This document shows, piece by piece, positions 17,274 to 26,660 of a DNA stretch of 64,000 bases. Positions within the stretch are counted from its first letter, which is position 1. The number at the start of each line of letters is the position of its first letter. The stretch lies in contig NZ_QAJM01000033.1 in assembly GCF_003852405.1 (NCBI RefSeq), positions 1 to 64,000 of the forward strand, in the 5' to 3' direction. The notes beneath the pieces were generated by a model that saw only the letters and a program-made list of their open reading frames with translations, was not told where the DNA came from and did no database searches. The translations under genes were made by a program, and so were the position numbers. The stretch comes from Pseudomonas sp. KBW05 (GTDB lineage: Bacteria; Pseudomonadota; Gammaproteobacteria; Pseudomonadales; Pseudomonadaceae).

Positions 17274-17752
17274 CTGTGGTACTCCGCTTGGGCTTGTTAT
17301 TGATGAAAGCGTCGCGTGTTATCCCCTTGCGGGGAGACCGTCAGCTCTGTTCGCAGGTTAACCATAGCGAATCAAAGCGACAGGTGGGTGAAGCTGCACA
17401 AGACAACGGGGTCACATACAACTTGCACGAGATGCGCACCGGGCCAGATGACGGTACGACGGGCAGGTCAGGCGCCTGGCTCATGCACATCCGTTGCGCA
17501 GCTTAACGAGTGTGGGAAGACAGCTGCTTGCGGTGCTGCGACATATTCGGTCATCGGTACGCAGGCCAGCGGTTGCAACTTGGGCAACCCGGAATTTTCG
17601 GTTAAAAAACCAGGTGTTTTTACCGCACCGAGTACCGGAAATGACTGATAGCACGCGTCAGGTCATGCACTGGGTCTGACACAGGATGCAGCACAAAATT
17701 CGCGGCAATGGCACAATTGCCCGCATCAAGCCCCGCCCAGACAGGATTCCCC
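17274..17752. other. intergenic region between gdhB and a small conserved gene
   Basis: About 480 bases between divergent genes. It should hold the gdhB promoter and that of the gene at 17753. I see no convincing ORF, REP element or palindrome. The short reading frames here lack ribosome binding sites and family resemblance. Confidence 0.6.
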
Positions 17753-18106
17753 ATGCTGCAACTGACAACCGACGCCCTGATGGTCACTCCGTGCGATGAC
17801 GAAGAAGACAACATGGCCATGCTCTGCTGCCACGGCAAGAACGGCGAGATGTTCATGCTGACCCGCTACCCGGATGAAGACGAAGTGGAACTGACCTGGG
17901 ACTACGAGCCATCGACCCTGGACGGGCTGAAGGTCACCCTGGGTGACACGACCCTGCTGGTGGAACTGGCTGCCGGCGACGCCGACGCTCTGGGCGGCAA
18001 GGATCAATTGCAGATCAGCCACGCCACCGCTGCCTCAGACATGGCCGAGGTTGAAGAAACCCTGCAGAACATCCTCAACGGCACCGGCACCTTCACCCGA
18101 ATCTAA
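17753..18106 (+). CDS. conserved hypothetical acidic protein (117 aa)
   Basis: No function recognised. A small, strongly acidic, soluble protein: MLQLTTDALMVTPCDDEEDN at the start, then HGKNGEMFMLTRYPDEDEVELTWDYE. It ends in the amphipathic stretch SDMAEVEETLQNILNGTG. Coding is supported by an AGGATT binding site, GC-rich third positions and a clear start at 17753; the frame is open from 17708. There is no signal peptide or membrane segment. It stands alone between gdhB and the moxR operon and ends just before a REP cluster. Confidence 0.75.
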   Translation: MLQLTTDALMVTPCDDEEDNMAMLCCHGKNGEMFMLTRYPDEDEVELTWDYEPSTLDGLKVTLGDTTLLVELAAGDADALGGKDQLQISHATAASDMAEVEETLQNILNGTGTFTRI

Positions 18107-18124
18107 GCTGCATAAGAGAACTAA

Positions 18125-18230
18125 TGTGGGAGCGGGCTTGTGTGGGAGCGGGCTTGCTCGCGAATGCGGTGGTTCAGTCAACAAAAATAGCGACTGATAC
18201 TCCGCCTTCGCGAGCAAGCCCGCTCCCACA
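18125..18230. repeat. REPIN with a duplicated partial left arm
   Basis: A normal inverted REP pair (18141-18230) is preceded directly by a second copy of the first 16 bases, TGTGGGAGCGGGCTTG (18125-18140). This looks like a slippage or insertion scar within the repeat. Confidence 0.88.
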
Positions 18231-18384
18231 TTGTCTTGCGCACGCCAAACAAATTTCCTACAAGTTTTGCCAAAAATACTCATTACGCCGTTAGTCGCTA
18301 CACCCCGCGATGCATTAAAGTAAGCCTCCCTAGCCCGGCGTTTTGACTCGACCCCAGGGCGCACCTCTCCAGGAACCGTCATCG

Positions 18385-19344
<960 letters not shown>

Positions 19345-19349
19345 ACCCC

Positions 19350-20282
19350 ATGAACGCAAGCGATGGCATCCGCGTCACCCTCAGCGAATTGATCGAGATG
19401 CGCCATCGCGTGCGCGAAGTGCAGCTGTTTTCCACACCCAGCCAACGCAGCCCGCTGATCGGCCTGCACCACTCCAAACTGCGCGGGCGCGGCGTCGACT
19501 TCGACCAGGTGCGCGTGTACCAGGCTGGCGACGATGTGCGCACCATCGACTGGCGCGTGACGGCGCGCACCCAGGAGCCACACACCAAACTGTTCCATGA
19601 AGAGCGCGAGCGGCCGATCTTCATCATGGTCGAGCAAAGCTGCCGGCTGTTTTTCGGCTCCGGGCAGATGTTCAAGTCGGTACTGGCCGCCCAGGCGGCG
19701 AGCCTGATCGGCTGGGCGGCGCTGGGGCACAACGACCGCGTTGGCGGGTTGGTATTCGGCGATAACGAGCACTACGAAATCAAACCCCGCCGCAGCAAGC
19801 AAAGCCTGCTGCAACTGCTCAACCGCCTGGTGCGCGTCAACCAGAGCCTGAACACCGAAAGCCATCCCGAAGCCGATGCCCTGGGCATGGCCCTGCGCCG
19901 TGGCCGTGAAGTCTTGCGCCCCGGCAGCCTGGTGATTGTGATCTGCGACGAGCGCGCCCTGACCGAAGGCGCCGAGCAGCAGCTGAGCCTGTTGTCGCGG
20001 CATTGCGACCTGCTGCTGCTGCCGATCTCCGACCCGCTGGACCACGCCCTGCCCGCCGCCGGGCTGCTGCGTTTTGCGCAACGCGGCGCGCTGTTGGAAC
20101 TGGACACGCTGAACTACGATTTACGCCAAGCCTACAAAGCCCAGGCCGAGGCGCGCATCGCCCGCTGGGAATTGCTCGCGCAAAAGCTGCGGGTGCTGCT
20201 GATGCCCTTGAGCACCCAGAGCGAAATGGTCGAGCAACTGCGCGAATACCTCAACCCGCAACGCCCGGTTAAAAAGCAATGA
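19350..20282 (+). CDS. DUF58 protein of the MoxR/Bat operon
   Basis: A 310-residue DUF58 protein. It contains the landmark GRGVDFDQVRVYQAGDDVRTIDWRVTART, best read as the family motif around residues 45-75, and the later VWA-like portion with VIVICDERALTEG. The start may be ATG 19350 or the TTG at 19341 that overlaps the moxR stop; no strong binding site decides it. DUF58 proteins always accompany MoxR and are thought to be part of the ATPase-VWA machinery. Function beyond that is unknown. The gene ends by overlapping the DUF4381 gene. Confidence 0.9.
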   Translation: MNASDGIRVTLSELIEMRHRVREVQLFSTPSQRSPLIGLHHSKLRGRGVDFDQVRVYQAGDDVRTIDWRVTARTQEPHTKLFHEERERPIFIMVEQSCRLFFGSGQMFKSVLAAQAASLIGWAALGHNDRVGGLVFGDNEHYEIKPRRSKQSLLQLLNRLVRVNQSLNTESHPEADALGMALRRGREVLRPGSLVIVICDERALTEGAEQQLSLLSRHCDLLLLPISDPLDHALPAAGLLRFAQRGALLELDTLNYDLRQAYKAQAEARIARWELLAQKLRVLLMPLSTQSEMVEQLREYLNPQRPVKKQ

Positions 20283-20773
20283 GCAGCCTGGACCAACTGC
20301 AACCGCTGATCGCCCCGCCGGCCATTGGGTTCTGGCCGCCTGCGCCGGGCTGGTGGCTGTTGTTGCTGCTGATCCCGCTGCTTGGCTGGGGGCTGTGGAC
20401 GCTGCGTCGTTTCCTGCCCGCGCGACGCCCCGTGGCCCGCGCCGAACAACCTCTGGACCCGTTGCGCATTGCCGCTCTGGCAGAACTTGCGCTGATGCCA
20501 AAACCCTACGACGGCGCGCCGGCTGGCGCCTGGCTGCAACAACTCAACGGCCTGCTCAAGCGCCTGTGCCGCAACGACTACCCCTACAGCCAGAGCCACA
20601 CCCTCAATGGCCGCAAGTGGCTGGCCTTCCTCGACAACCGCTGCCCCGCTGCCGGCCTCACCCGTTGGATGGTGCTGGTGGAGGGCGCCTACAAACCTGA
20701 ATGCAAACTCGACGACAAAGCCATCGCCGGCCTGACCCAAGCCGTCGACACCTGGATCCGCAAACATGTTTGA
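20279..20773 (+). CDS. DUF4381 membrane protein of the MoxR/Bat operon
   Basis: A 164-residue protein with one membrane span near 20-40 (PPAPGWWLLLLLIPLLGWGLW) and a soluble domain behind it that contains GAPAGAWLQQLNGLLKRL and HTLNGRKWLAFLD. This matches DUF4381, the small anchored component regularly found between DUF58 and BatA genes. It overlaps its upstream neighbour by 4 bases and its downstream neighbour by 8. Likely a scaffold of the membrane VWA complex; mechanism unknown. Confidence 0.85.
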   Translation: MSSLDQLQPLIAPPAIGFWPPAPGWWLLLLLIPLLGWGLWTLRRFLPARRPVARAEQPLDPLRIAALAELALMPKPYDGAPAGAWLQQLNGLLKRLCRNDYPYSQSHTLNGRKWLAFLDNRCPAAGLTRWMVLVEGAYKPECKLDDKAIAGLTQAVDTWIRKHV

Positions 20774-21854
20774 GTTCGCCTGGCCGTGGATCTTCGCCCT
20801 GCTGCCATTGCCCTGGCTGATGCGCCTGGTGCTGCCCGTGGCCGACAGCGGCGAGCCCGCGTTGAAAGTCAGCTACCTGGGCGACCTCGAAAGCCTTGCC
20901 CGCCGCCGTGCCCGCGTAAACCTGCCGGGCTGGCGCCAGCAAGCGCCGTTTGTAGTCTTGTGGCTGTTGCTGCTGACCGCCGCCGCGCGCCCGGAATGGC
21001 TCGGCGAACCGCTGCCGATTGCCGCCAGCGGCCGCGACCTGCTGGTGGCGGTGGACGTGTCCGGCTCCATGGACTTCCCCGACATGCACTGGCAGGACGA
21101 CGACATCAGCCGCCTGAGCCTGGTCAAACACCTGCTCGGCGACTTCCTTGAGGAGCGCGAAGGCGACCGCGTCGGCCTGATCCTGTTCGGCAGCCAGGCC
21201 TACCTGCAAGCGCCACTGACCTTCGACCGCCGCACAGTGCGCACCTGGCTGGATGAAGCGCGTATCGGCATCGCCGGCAAAAACACCGCCATCGGCGATG
21301 CCATCGGCCTGGCCCTCAAACGCTTGCGCCAGCGCCCGGCACAAAGCCGCGTGTTGATCCTGGTGACGGACGGCGCCAACAACGCCGGGCAGATCGACCC
21401 GCTCACCGCCGCGCGCCTGGCCGCCGAAGAAGGCGTGAAGATCTACCCCATCGGCATTGGCGCCGACCCCGAGCAAACCGGTTCCCTGGGTATCCTCGGC
21501 GTCAACCCGAGCCTGGACCTCGACGAACCGGCACTCAAGGCCATCGCTCAGGCCACCGGCGGGCAATACTTCCGTGCCCGCGACGGCGAAGAATTGCAAA
21601 CCATCAAGGACACCCTCGACAAGCTCGAGCCGGTCGAACAACAACCGACCCAGGCGCGCCCGGCGCAGGCGCTGTATAGCGGGCCGCTGGCCCTGGCGTT
21701 GATCCTGAGCCTGTTGCTGGTGGTCCAGGAACGCTGGCCGAACAACGCCCTGCAACGGCTGTTCAATAAACTCTCGAGCAAGGGGATTTTCCTGCAACAG
21801 CACCCCGAATGGCGCAAGCGCCTGCAACGCCTGCGTTTGCGGAGGCGGCGATGA
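20766..21854 (+). CDS. BatA-type VWA-domain membrane protein
   Basis: A 362-residue protein with two N-terminal membrane segments (about 5-24 and 60-75), a von Willebrand A domain and a C-terminal span around 310-330. The MIDAS is complete: D97-x-S99-x-S101 in VAVDVSGSMD, T174 in GKNTAIGD, and D202 in VTDGANN. It should therefore bind a metal and a protein ligand in the periplasm or at the membrane face. Together with the next gene it forms the BatA/BatB pair of aerotolerance-type operons, presumably assembled by the MoxR ATPase. Confidence 0.92.
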   Translation: MFEFAWPWIFALLPLPWLMRLVLPVADSGEPALKVSYLGDLESLARRRARVNLPGWRQQAPFVVLWLLLLTAAARPEWLGEPLPIAASGRDLLVAVDVSGSMDFPDMHWQDDDISRLSLVKHLLGDFLEEREGDRVGLILFGSQAYLQAPLTFDRRTVRTWLDEARIGIAGKNTAIGDAIGLALKRLRQRPAQSRVLILVTDGANNAGQIDPLTAARLAAEEGVKIYPIGIGADPEQTGSLGILGVNPSLDLDEPALKAIAQATGGQYFRARDGEELQTIKDTLDKLEPVEQQPTQARPAQALYSGPLALALILSLLLVVQERWPNNALQRLFNKLSSKGIFLQQHPEWRKRLQRLRLRRRR

Positions 21855-23590
21855 TCGACCTGTGGCCGCATTGGTTCCGCCCCTGGTGGCTGTTGCTGCT
21901 GCCGTTGCTCGGCTGGCTGCTGTGGCAGTTGTGGCACCGGCAGAAACGCGCCGGGCGCTGGCAGATGATCCTGCCGCCGGCCTTCCATGCCGTTTTGCTC
22001 AGTGGTGGCAACGGTCGCGAAAGCAAATCGCCGTGGGTGGTGCTGGGCATCGCTTGGCTGTTGGCCGTGCTGGCGCTGCTTGGGCCGAGTTGGCAGCGGG
22101 TTGAACAGTCCAGCCAGAAACCCTCCGACCCGTTGGTGGTGTTGCTGGAACTGACCCCGGAAATGCTCGCCACCGACAGCCCGCCCAACCGCCTGGAACA
22201 GGCGCGACGCAAGCTCTACGACTTGTTGCAGGCACGCAGCGACGCGCAGACCGCCATCGTCGTGTATGCCGGCAGCGCCCACACGCTGGTGCCGCTGTCC
22301 GACGACCTGGCCACCAGCCGCAACCTGCTGGAAGCCCTGCGCCCGTCGATCATGCCCGAGCCCGGCCATCGTGCCGACCTCGCGGTGGAAAAAGCCCTGG
22401 ACCTGCTCAAGCGCGGCGGTCTCGGCCAGGGACGCTTGCTGCTGATCGGCTCGTCGCTGTCCAAACAGGAGCGCCAGGGCATTCGCCTGCTGCTGCAAAG
22501 CGCACAATCACCAAGCCTGTCGATCCTCGGCATCGGCAGCCGCGAAGGCACGCCCGTGACCCAGGAAAGCGGCGAATTCCTCAAGGACGAACAGGGCGCG
22601 ATCCTGGTGCCGCGCCTCGACAGCCCGACCCTCAAGGCCTTCGCCAACGAAATGGGCGGCCGCTACCGTGCTGCGCGCCTGGATGACAAAGACCTGCGCC
22701 AACTCGGCGTGCTCGACCCGCCGCAAGCCCTGCGCGACGACGGCCAGCGCCTGCACCTCGACACCTGGGCCGACCAGGGTTATTGGCTGCTGCTGCCCTT
22801 GTTGCTGCTGGCCGCCTGTGCCGGGCGGCGCGGCTGGTTGTTCTGCCTGCCGCTGTTGTTCCTGGTCGCGCCACAACCCAGCTATGCCTTCGAGTGGCAG
22901 GACCTGTGGCTGCGCCCTGACCAGCAAGGCCAGTACCTGCTCAAGCAAAAACGCCCCGCCGAAGCCGCCGAACACTTTCAAGACCCGCAATGGCAAGGCG
23001 TAGCGCTGTACGAAGCCGGCAACTATGCCGAGGCCATCAAACGCTTTGCCGAAGGTAATGACGCCTATTCCCACTACAATCGAGGCAATGCGCTGGCCAA
23101 ATCCGGTGAACTGGAAGCCGCCATCGACGCCTACGAACAGGCCCTGGAAGCCCAGCCCGACCTGCAACCGGCGCTGAAAAACAAAGCCCTGCTGGAAACC
23201 CTGATGCAGGAACAAACGCAGCCGGAACCTGAAAAGCCGGCAAAAAACGAAGATGACGAAACCACCCAACCCGGCCAAACTGCGCAACCGGGCGCCAGCG
23301 GGCAAAACGCTACGGGTGGCGAGCAGTCGTCCCAAGGCCAGGGCGAAGCCGGCACCGGCGATACCCAGACCGGCGCCACGCCCCACCCTGGTGGCAACGA
23401 AGTGCCGGGCAGCGAACTGGGGGATGAGCAAACCACCACCCCGCCGCTACGCCCCAGCGACGCCAGCCTCGACGGTGAACACCGCCAGGCCCTGGAGCAA
23501 TGGTTGCGGGAGATCCCCGACAACCCCGGCGAACTGCTTCGCCGCAAATTCTGGTACGAACAGCAACAACATCAGGACAAGACTCGATGA
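21851..23590 (+). CDS. BatB/BatC-type fusion: VWA domain plus TPR repeats
   Basis: A 579-residue fusion. Two N-terminal spans (about 11-30 and 62-80), a VWA domain (about 93-290), further membrane segments near 312-350, then TPR repeats (about 370-445, YSHYNRGNALAKSGELEAAIDAYEQAL) and a long Gly/Gln/Thr-rich tail. BatB and BatC are separate in many bacteria, so this is the fused pseudomonad form. The VWA MIDAS is degenerate: the DxSxS position reads E100-L-T102-P-E104, so metal binding is doubtful. The start at 21851 has GGAGG upstream and overlaps batA by 4 bases. Confidence 0.9.
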   Translation: MIDLWPHWFRPWWLLLLPLLGWLLWQLWHRQKRAGRWQMILPPAFHAVLLSGGNGRESKSPWVVLGIAWLLAVLALLGPSWQRVEQSSQKPSDPLVVLLELTPEMLATDSPPNRLEQARRKLYDLLQARSDAQTAIVVYAGSAHTLVPLSDDLATSRNLLEALRPSIMPEPGHRADLAVEKALDLLKRGGLGQGRLLLIGSSLSKQERQGIRLLLQSAQSPSLSILGIGSREGTPVTQESGEFLKDEQGAILVPRLDSPTLKAFANEMGGRYRAARLDDKDLRQLGVLDPPQALRDDGQRLHLDTWADQGYWLLLPLLLLAACAGRRGWLFCLPLLFLVAPQPSYAFEWQDLWLRPDQQGQYLLKQKRPAEAAEHFQDPQWQGVALYEAGNYAEAIKRFAEGNDAYSHYNRGNALAKSGELEAAIDAYEQALEAQPDLQPALKNKALLETLMQEQTQPEPEKPAKNEDDETTQPGQTAQPGASGQNATGGEQSSQGQGEAGTGDTQTGATPHPGGNEVPGSELGDEQTTTPPLRPSDASLDGEHRQALEQWLREIPDNPGELLRRKFWYEQQQHQDKTR

Positions 23591-25227
23591 GCCGCCGCCC
23601 CACCCTACTGCTTCTGCTCGCGTTATCGGCAGGCCACGCCCAGGCGGCGAACCTGGTCGCCAGCGTTGACCGCAGCCGCCTCAACTCCGGGGAAACGGTG
23701 GAACTGACGGTGGAATCCAGCGACGTCACCCAGTTCGGCAAACCCGACCTGTCGCCCCTGGAGGCGCAGTTCGAAGTCAGCGGCACCCGCCAGCTCAACC
23801 AACTCACCACCCTGGGCGGCGATAACCACGCCACCACACGCTGGATCATCACCCTGCTGCCCAAGGAAAACGGCATCGTGGTGATCCCGCCGCTGCAAGT
23901 GGGCGAATATTCGACCCAACCCATCAGCCTGCAAGTGGTCGAGACCGCCAGCCAGAACACCAACGCCGAACTGGCGCCGGTGTTTGTCGAAGCCAACCTC
24001 GACCAGACCAGCGTGTACGTACAGGCCCAGGCCCTGCTGACGGTGCGCGTGTACCACTCGGTGTCGCTGTATGACGACAGCAGCCTTACACCGCTGCAGA
24101 TCCCCGACGCACGCATCGAGCAGTTGGGCGAGTCGCGCACCTACGAAAAAGTCATCAACAGCATCCGCCATGGCGTGATCGAAACCCGCTACGCGATCTA
24201 CCCGCAACACAGCGGTGTGCTGGATATTCCCGCGCAGACCTTCAGCGCCACCTTGGTGGAATCACGCCCGCCCCAGGAAAACACCCTGCAAGGTACCAAG
24301 CCCGGCAAGTTGATCCACGTCAGCTCGGCGCCGCTGCCACTGACGGTCAAGCCCAAGCCTGAGCTATACCCTGCCGATACACCATGGCTGCCCGCACGTA
24401 GCCTGACCCTCGACGAAAGCTGGAACCCCGAGCCGGAGCATGTGCAGATCGGCGACTCGCTGACCCGCAGCCTCACGATCAAGGCCGAAGGCCTGTCGAG
24501 CGCACAACTGCCGGCCCTGCCCAGCAGCGAGATCAGCGGCCTGCGCCGCTACCCGGATCAACCGGTGCTCGCCAACCAGATCAATGACCGTGGCCTGATC
24601 GGCAGCCGCGAAGACCGCGAAGCCCTGGTGCCCAACCGCGTCGGCCCACTGGAACTGCCGGCGGTGGAAGTGGTGTGGTGGAACACCCACGAAGACCACC
24701 TGGAACGCACCAGCCTGCCGGCGCGGACCTTGCAGGTCGCCAACAACCCGAGCCTGGTAGTGGATACGCCTGCCACGCCCACTGTCATCACGGCGCCAGA
24801 CGACAGCCACCTGTGGTTGTGGCAGCTCAGTACGCTGATCCTGGCCTGCACCACGCTCCTGGGTTTCGGCCTGTGGTGGCGTGCGCGCCGGCAACCGGCC
24901 GTACTGCGCGCCGCACAAACCGGCCCAAGCCCGCGCACCTTGCTCGACGACCTCAAGCGCGCCACCCAGGCCAACGACCCCCAGGCTACCCGTCAGGCCC
25001 TCGACGCCTGGGCGCGGCAGCAACCGGAAACCCTGGCCGAGATGGCTGCGCGGTTTATCCCACTGTCCGATGCCCTGGACGGCCTGAACGGCGCGCTCTA
25101 CAGCGAAAGCGGCCAGTACTGGCTGGGTGAAGAGCTGTGGCGCGCGGTAAAGGCCATCCCAATGGCCGAACGCGAAGCAGACCCGACCGCCGACACCACC
25201 AGCCTGCCGCCGCTCTACCCCAAGTAA
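23587..25227 (+). CDS. BatD-type protein
   Basis: The last gene of the moxR operon: 546 residues with a signal peptide (MSRRPTLLLLLALSAGHAQA), a large periplasmic beta-rich region starting ANLVASVDRSRLNSGETVELTV as in BatD, and a C-terminal membrane span near 405-425 (LSTLILACTTLLGFGLWW) with a cytoplasmic tail. The ATG overlaps the TGA of the BatB/C gene, so translation is coupled. BatD is the large periplasmic partner of the BatA/B VWA proteins. A REPIN follows the stop, probably the end of the operon. Confidence 0.88.
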   Translation: MSRRPTLLLLLALSAGHAQAANLVASVDRSRLNSGETVELTVESSDVTQFGKPDLSPLEAQFEVSGTRQLNQLTTLGGDNHATTRWIITLLPKENGIVVIPPLQVGEYSTQPISLQVVETASQNTNAELAPVFVEANLDQTSVYVQAQALLTVRVYHSVSLYDDSSLTPLQIPDARIEQLGESRTYEKVINSIRHGVIETRYAIYPQHSGVLDIPAQTFSATLVESRPPQENTLQGTKPGKLIHVSSAPLPLTVKPKPELYPADTPWLPARSLTLDESWNPEPEHVQIGDSLTRSLTIKAEGLSSAQLPALPSSEISGLRRYPDQPVLANQINDRGLIGSREDREALVPNRVGPLELPAVEVVWWNTHEDHLERTSLPARTLQVANNPSLVVDTPATPTVITAPDDSHLWLWQLSTLILACTTLLGFGLWWRARRQPAVLRAAQTGPSPRTLLDDLKRATQANDPQATRQALDAWARQQPETLAEMAARFIPLSDALDGLNGALYSESGQYWLGEELWRAVKAIPMAEREADPTADTTSLPPLYPK

Positions 25228-25248
25228 CTGACACCACACAGATCAAAA

Positions 25249-25338
25249 TGTGGGAGCGGGCTTGCTCGCGAATGCGGTGTACCAGTCAATACATGTGCTG
25301 ACTGACACACCGCATTCGCGAGCAAGCCCGCTCCCACA
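25249..25338. repeat. REPIN (inverted REP pair)
   Basis: A 90-base inverted pair of the main type, 21 bases after the batD stop and before sbcD. Confidence 0.9.
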
Positions 25339-25418
25339 CTTGATCTGCACCATCCGGGGCAGTGTGTTCACATTCCGGGTAAACTCCCCTCCTTTTCATC
25401 TTCTCCAGGGAGTTCGCC

Positions 25419-26660
25419 TTGCGTCTGTTCCACACCTCCGACTGGCACCTTGGGCAAAACCTGCATGGCCAGGAACGCGATTACGAACACGCCTGTTTCC
25501 TCGACTGGCTGTTGGGCCAACTCAAGACTCATCAACCCGATGCGCTGCTGATCGCCGGTGATATCTTCGACACCGTCAACCCGCCGCTCAAGGCCCAGGA
25601 GCGCCTGTATGACTTCATCATCAGCGCCCACGAACAAAACCCCAGCCTCACCATCGTGATGATCGCCGGCAACCACGACTCGGGCTCGCGCATCGAATTG
25701 CCCGCGCCGTTGATGCGGCGCCTGCGCACCCACGCCCTCGGTCGTGTGTTGTGGCTGGATGACGGCCAATTGGATGCCGAGCGCCTGCTGATCCCATTGC
25801 CGGATGCCAAGGGCAAGATCGCTGCCTGGTGCCTGGCGCTACCGTTTCTGCGCCCGGCGGAAGTCACCGGTGCACACTTGGGTGACGATTACCTGCGCGG
25901 TATCGGCCAGGTGCACGAATGGCTGATCGCTGCCGCCAACGCCAAACGTAAAAAAGGCCAGGCATTGATCGCCATCAGTCATGCGCACATGGCCGGTGGA
26001 TCGGTGTCGGAAGACTCCGAGCGCAGCCTGATCATCGGCAATGCCGAGGCACTCCCCGCCAAGCTGTTCGACAGAAGTGTCGGTTATGTTGCCCTCGGCC
26101 ATTTGCACAAGCCGCAAAAGGTCAATGGCGAAGAGCGTATCCGCTATTGCGGCTCGCCGATTCCGCTGTCGTTTTCCGAAATCGGCTACAAGCACCAGAT
26201 CCTCGACGTGACCTTCCAGGGTCAAGCCCTAGTGAGCGTCGAACCGCTGCTGATCCCTCGCTCGGTCGACCTGCAACGCCTGGAAGCCGCGCCCCTGGCC
26301 GATATCCTCAAGACACTGTCCGAACTGCCCGACATCGACCTGCTCGCCGAAACCCAGCGCCACCCCTGGCTGGAAGTGCGCGTGCGCCTCGACGAACCCC
26401 AACCGGACCTGCGCCAGCAAATCGAAACCGCCCTGCAAGGCAAGGCCGTGCGTCTGGTGCGCATCGCTGCCGAATACGCCGGCAACGGCGCGCGTGAGGA
26501 AGAAGGCGAAGCGCGCCTGATCGAACTCGACCAACTCACCCCCCAGGAGCTGTTCAGCCGCGCCTGGCAGGACAGTTACGGCAGTGAAGTGGATGAACAG
26601 ACCTTGAAGGATTTCGCCGTGCTGCTCCAGGAAGTGCAACAGGAGGATGAACCCGCATGA
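25419..26660 (+). CDS. sbcD: exonuclease SbcCD, nuclease subunit D
   Basis: The Mre11-type metallophosphoesterase subunit of SbcCD, which cleaves DNA hairpins and processes DNA ends. All metal-ligand motifs are visible: D8 and H10 in TSDWHLG, D48 in AGDIFD, N85-H86 in AGNHDSG, then SHAHMAGG and LGHLHKPQ. It is 413 residues, normal. The start is a TTG (25419) behind CAGGGAG. The stop overlaps the sbcC start by 4 bases. SbcCD attacks inverted repeats such as the REPINs in this window. Confidence 0.95.
   Translation: MRLFHTSDWHLGQNLHGQERDYEHACFLDWLLGQLKTHQPDALLIAGDIFDTVNPPLKAQERLYDFIISAHEQNPSLTIVMIAGNHDSGSRIELPAPLMRRLRTHALGRVLWLDDGQLDAERLLIPLPDAKGKIAAWCLALPFLRPAEVTGAHLGDDYLRGIGQVHEWLIAAANAKRKKGQALIAISHAHMAGGSVSEDSERSLIIGNAEALPAKLFDRSVGYVALGHLHKPQKVNGEERIRYCGSPIPLSFSEIGYKHQILDVTFQGQALVSVEPLLIPRSVDLQRLEAAPLADILKTLSELPDIDLLAETQRHPWLEVRVRLDEPQPDLRQQIETALQGKAVRLVRIAAEYAGNGAREEEGEARLIELDQLTPQELFSRAWQDSYGSEVDEQTLKDFAVLLQEVQQEDEPA

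Noticed and set aside
12546-17303. 1585-codon + strand open frame opposite gdhB
   Set aside because: It is the mirror of the well-conserved gdhB. High-GC genes often leave the antisense frame free of stops; its composition (runs of H, Q, G, V) is typical of a shadow and no family is visible.
17708-17726. sigma-54-like TGGCAC followed by TTGC before the gene at 17753
   Set aside because: The two halves are only 2 bases apart instead of 5, so the spacing does not fit a -24/-12 promoter.
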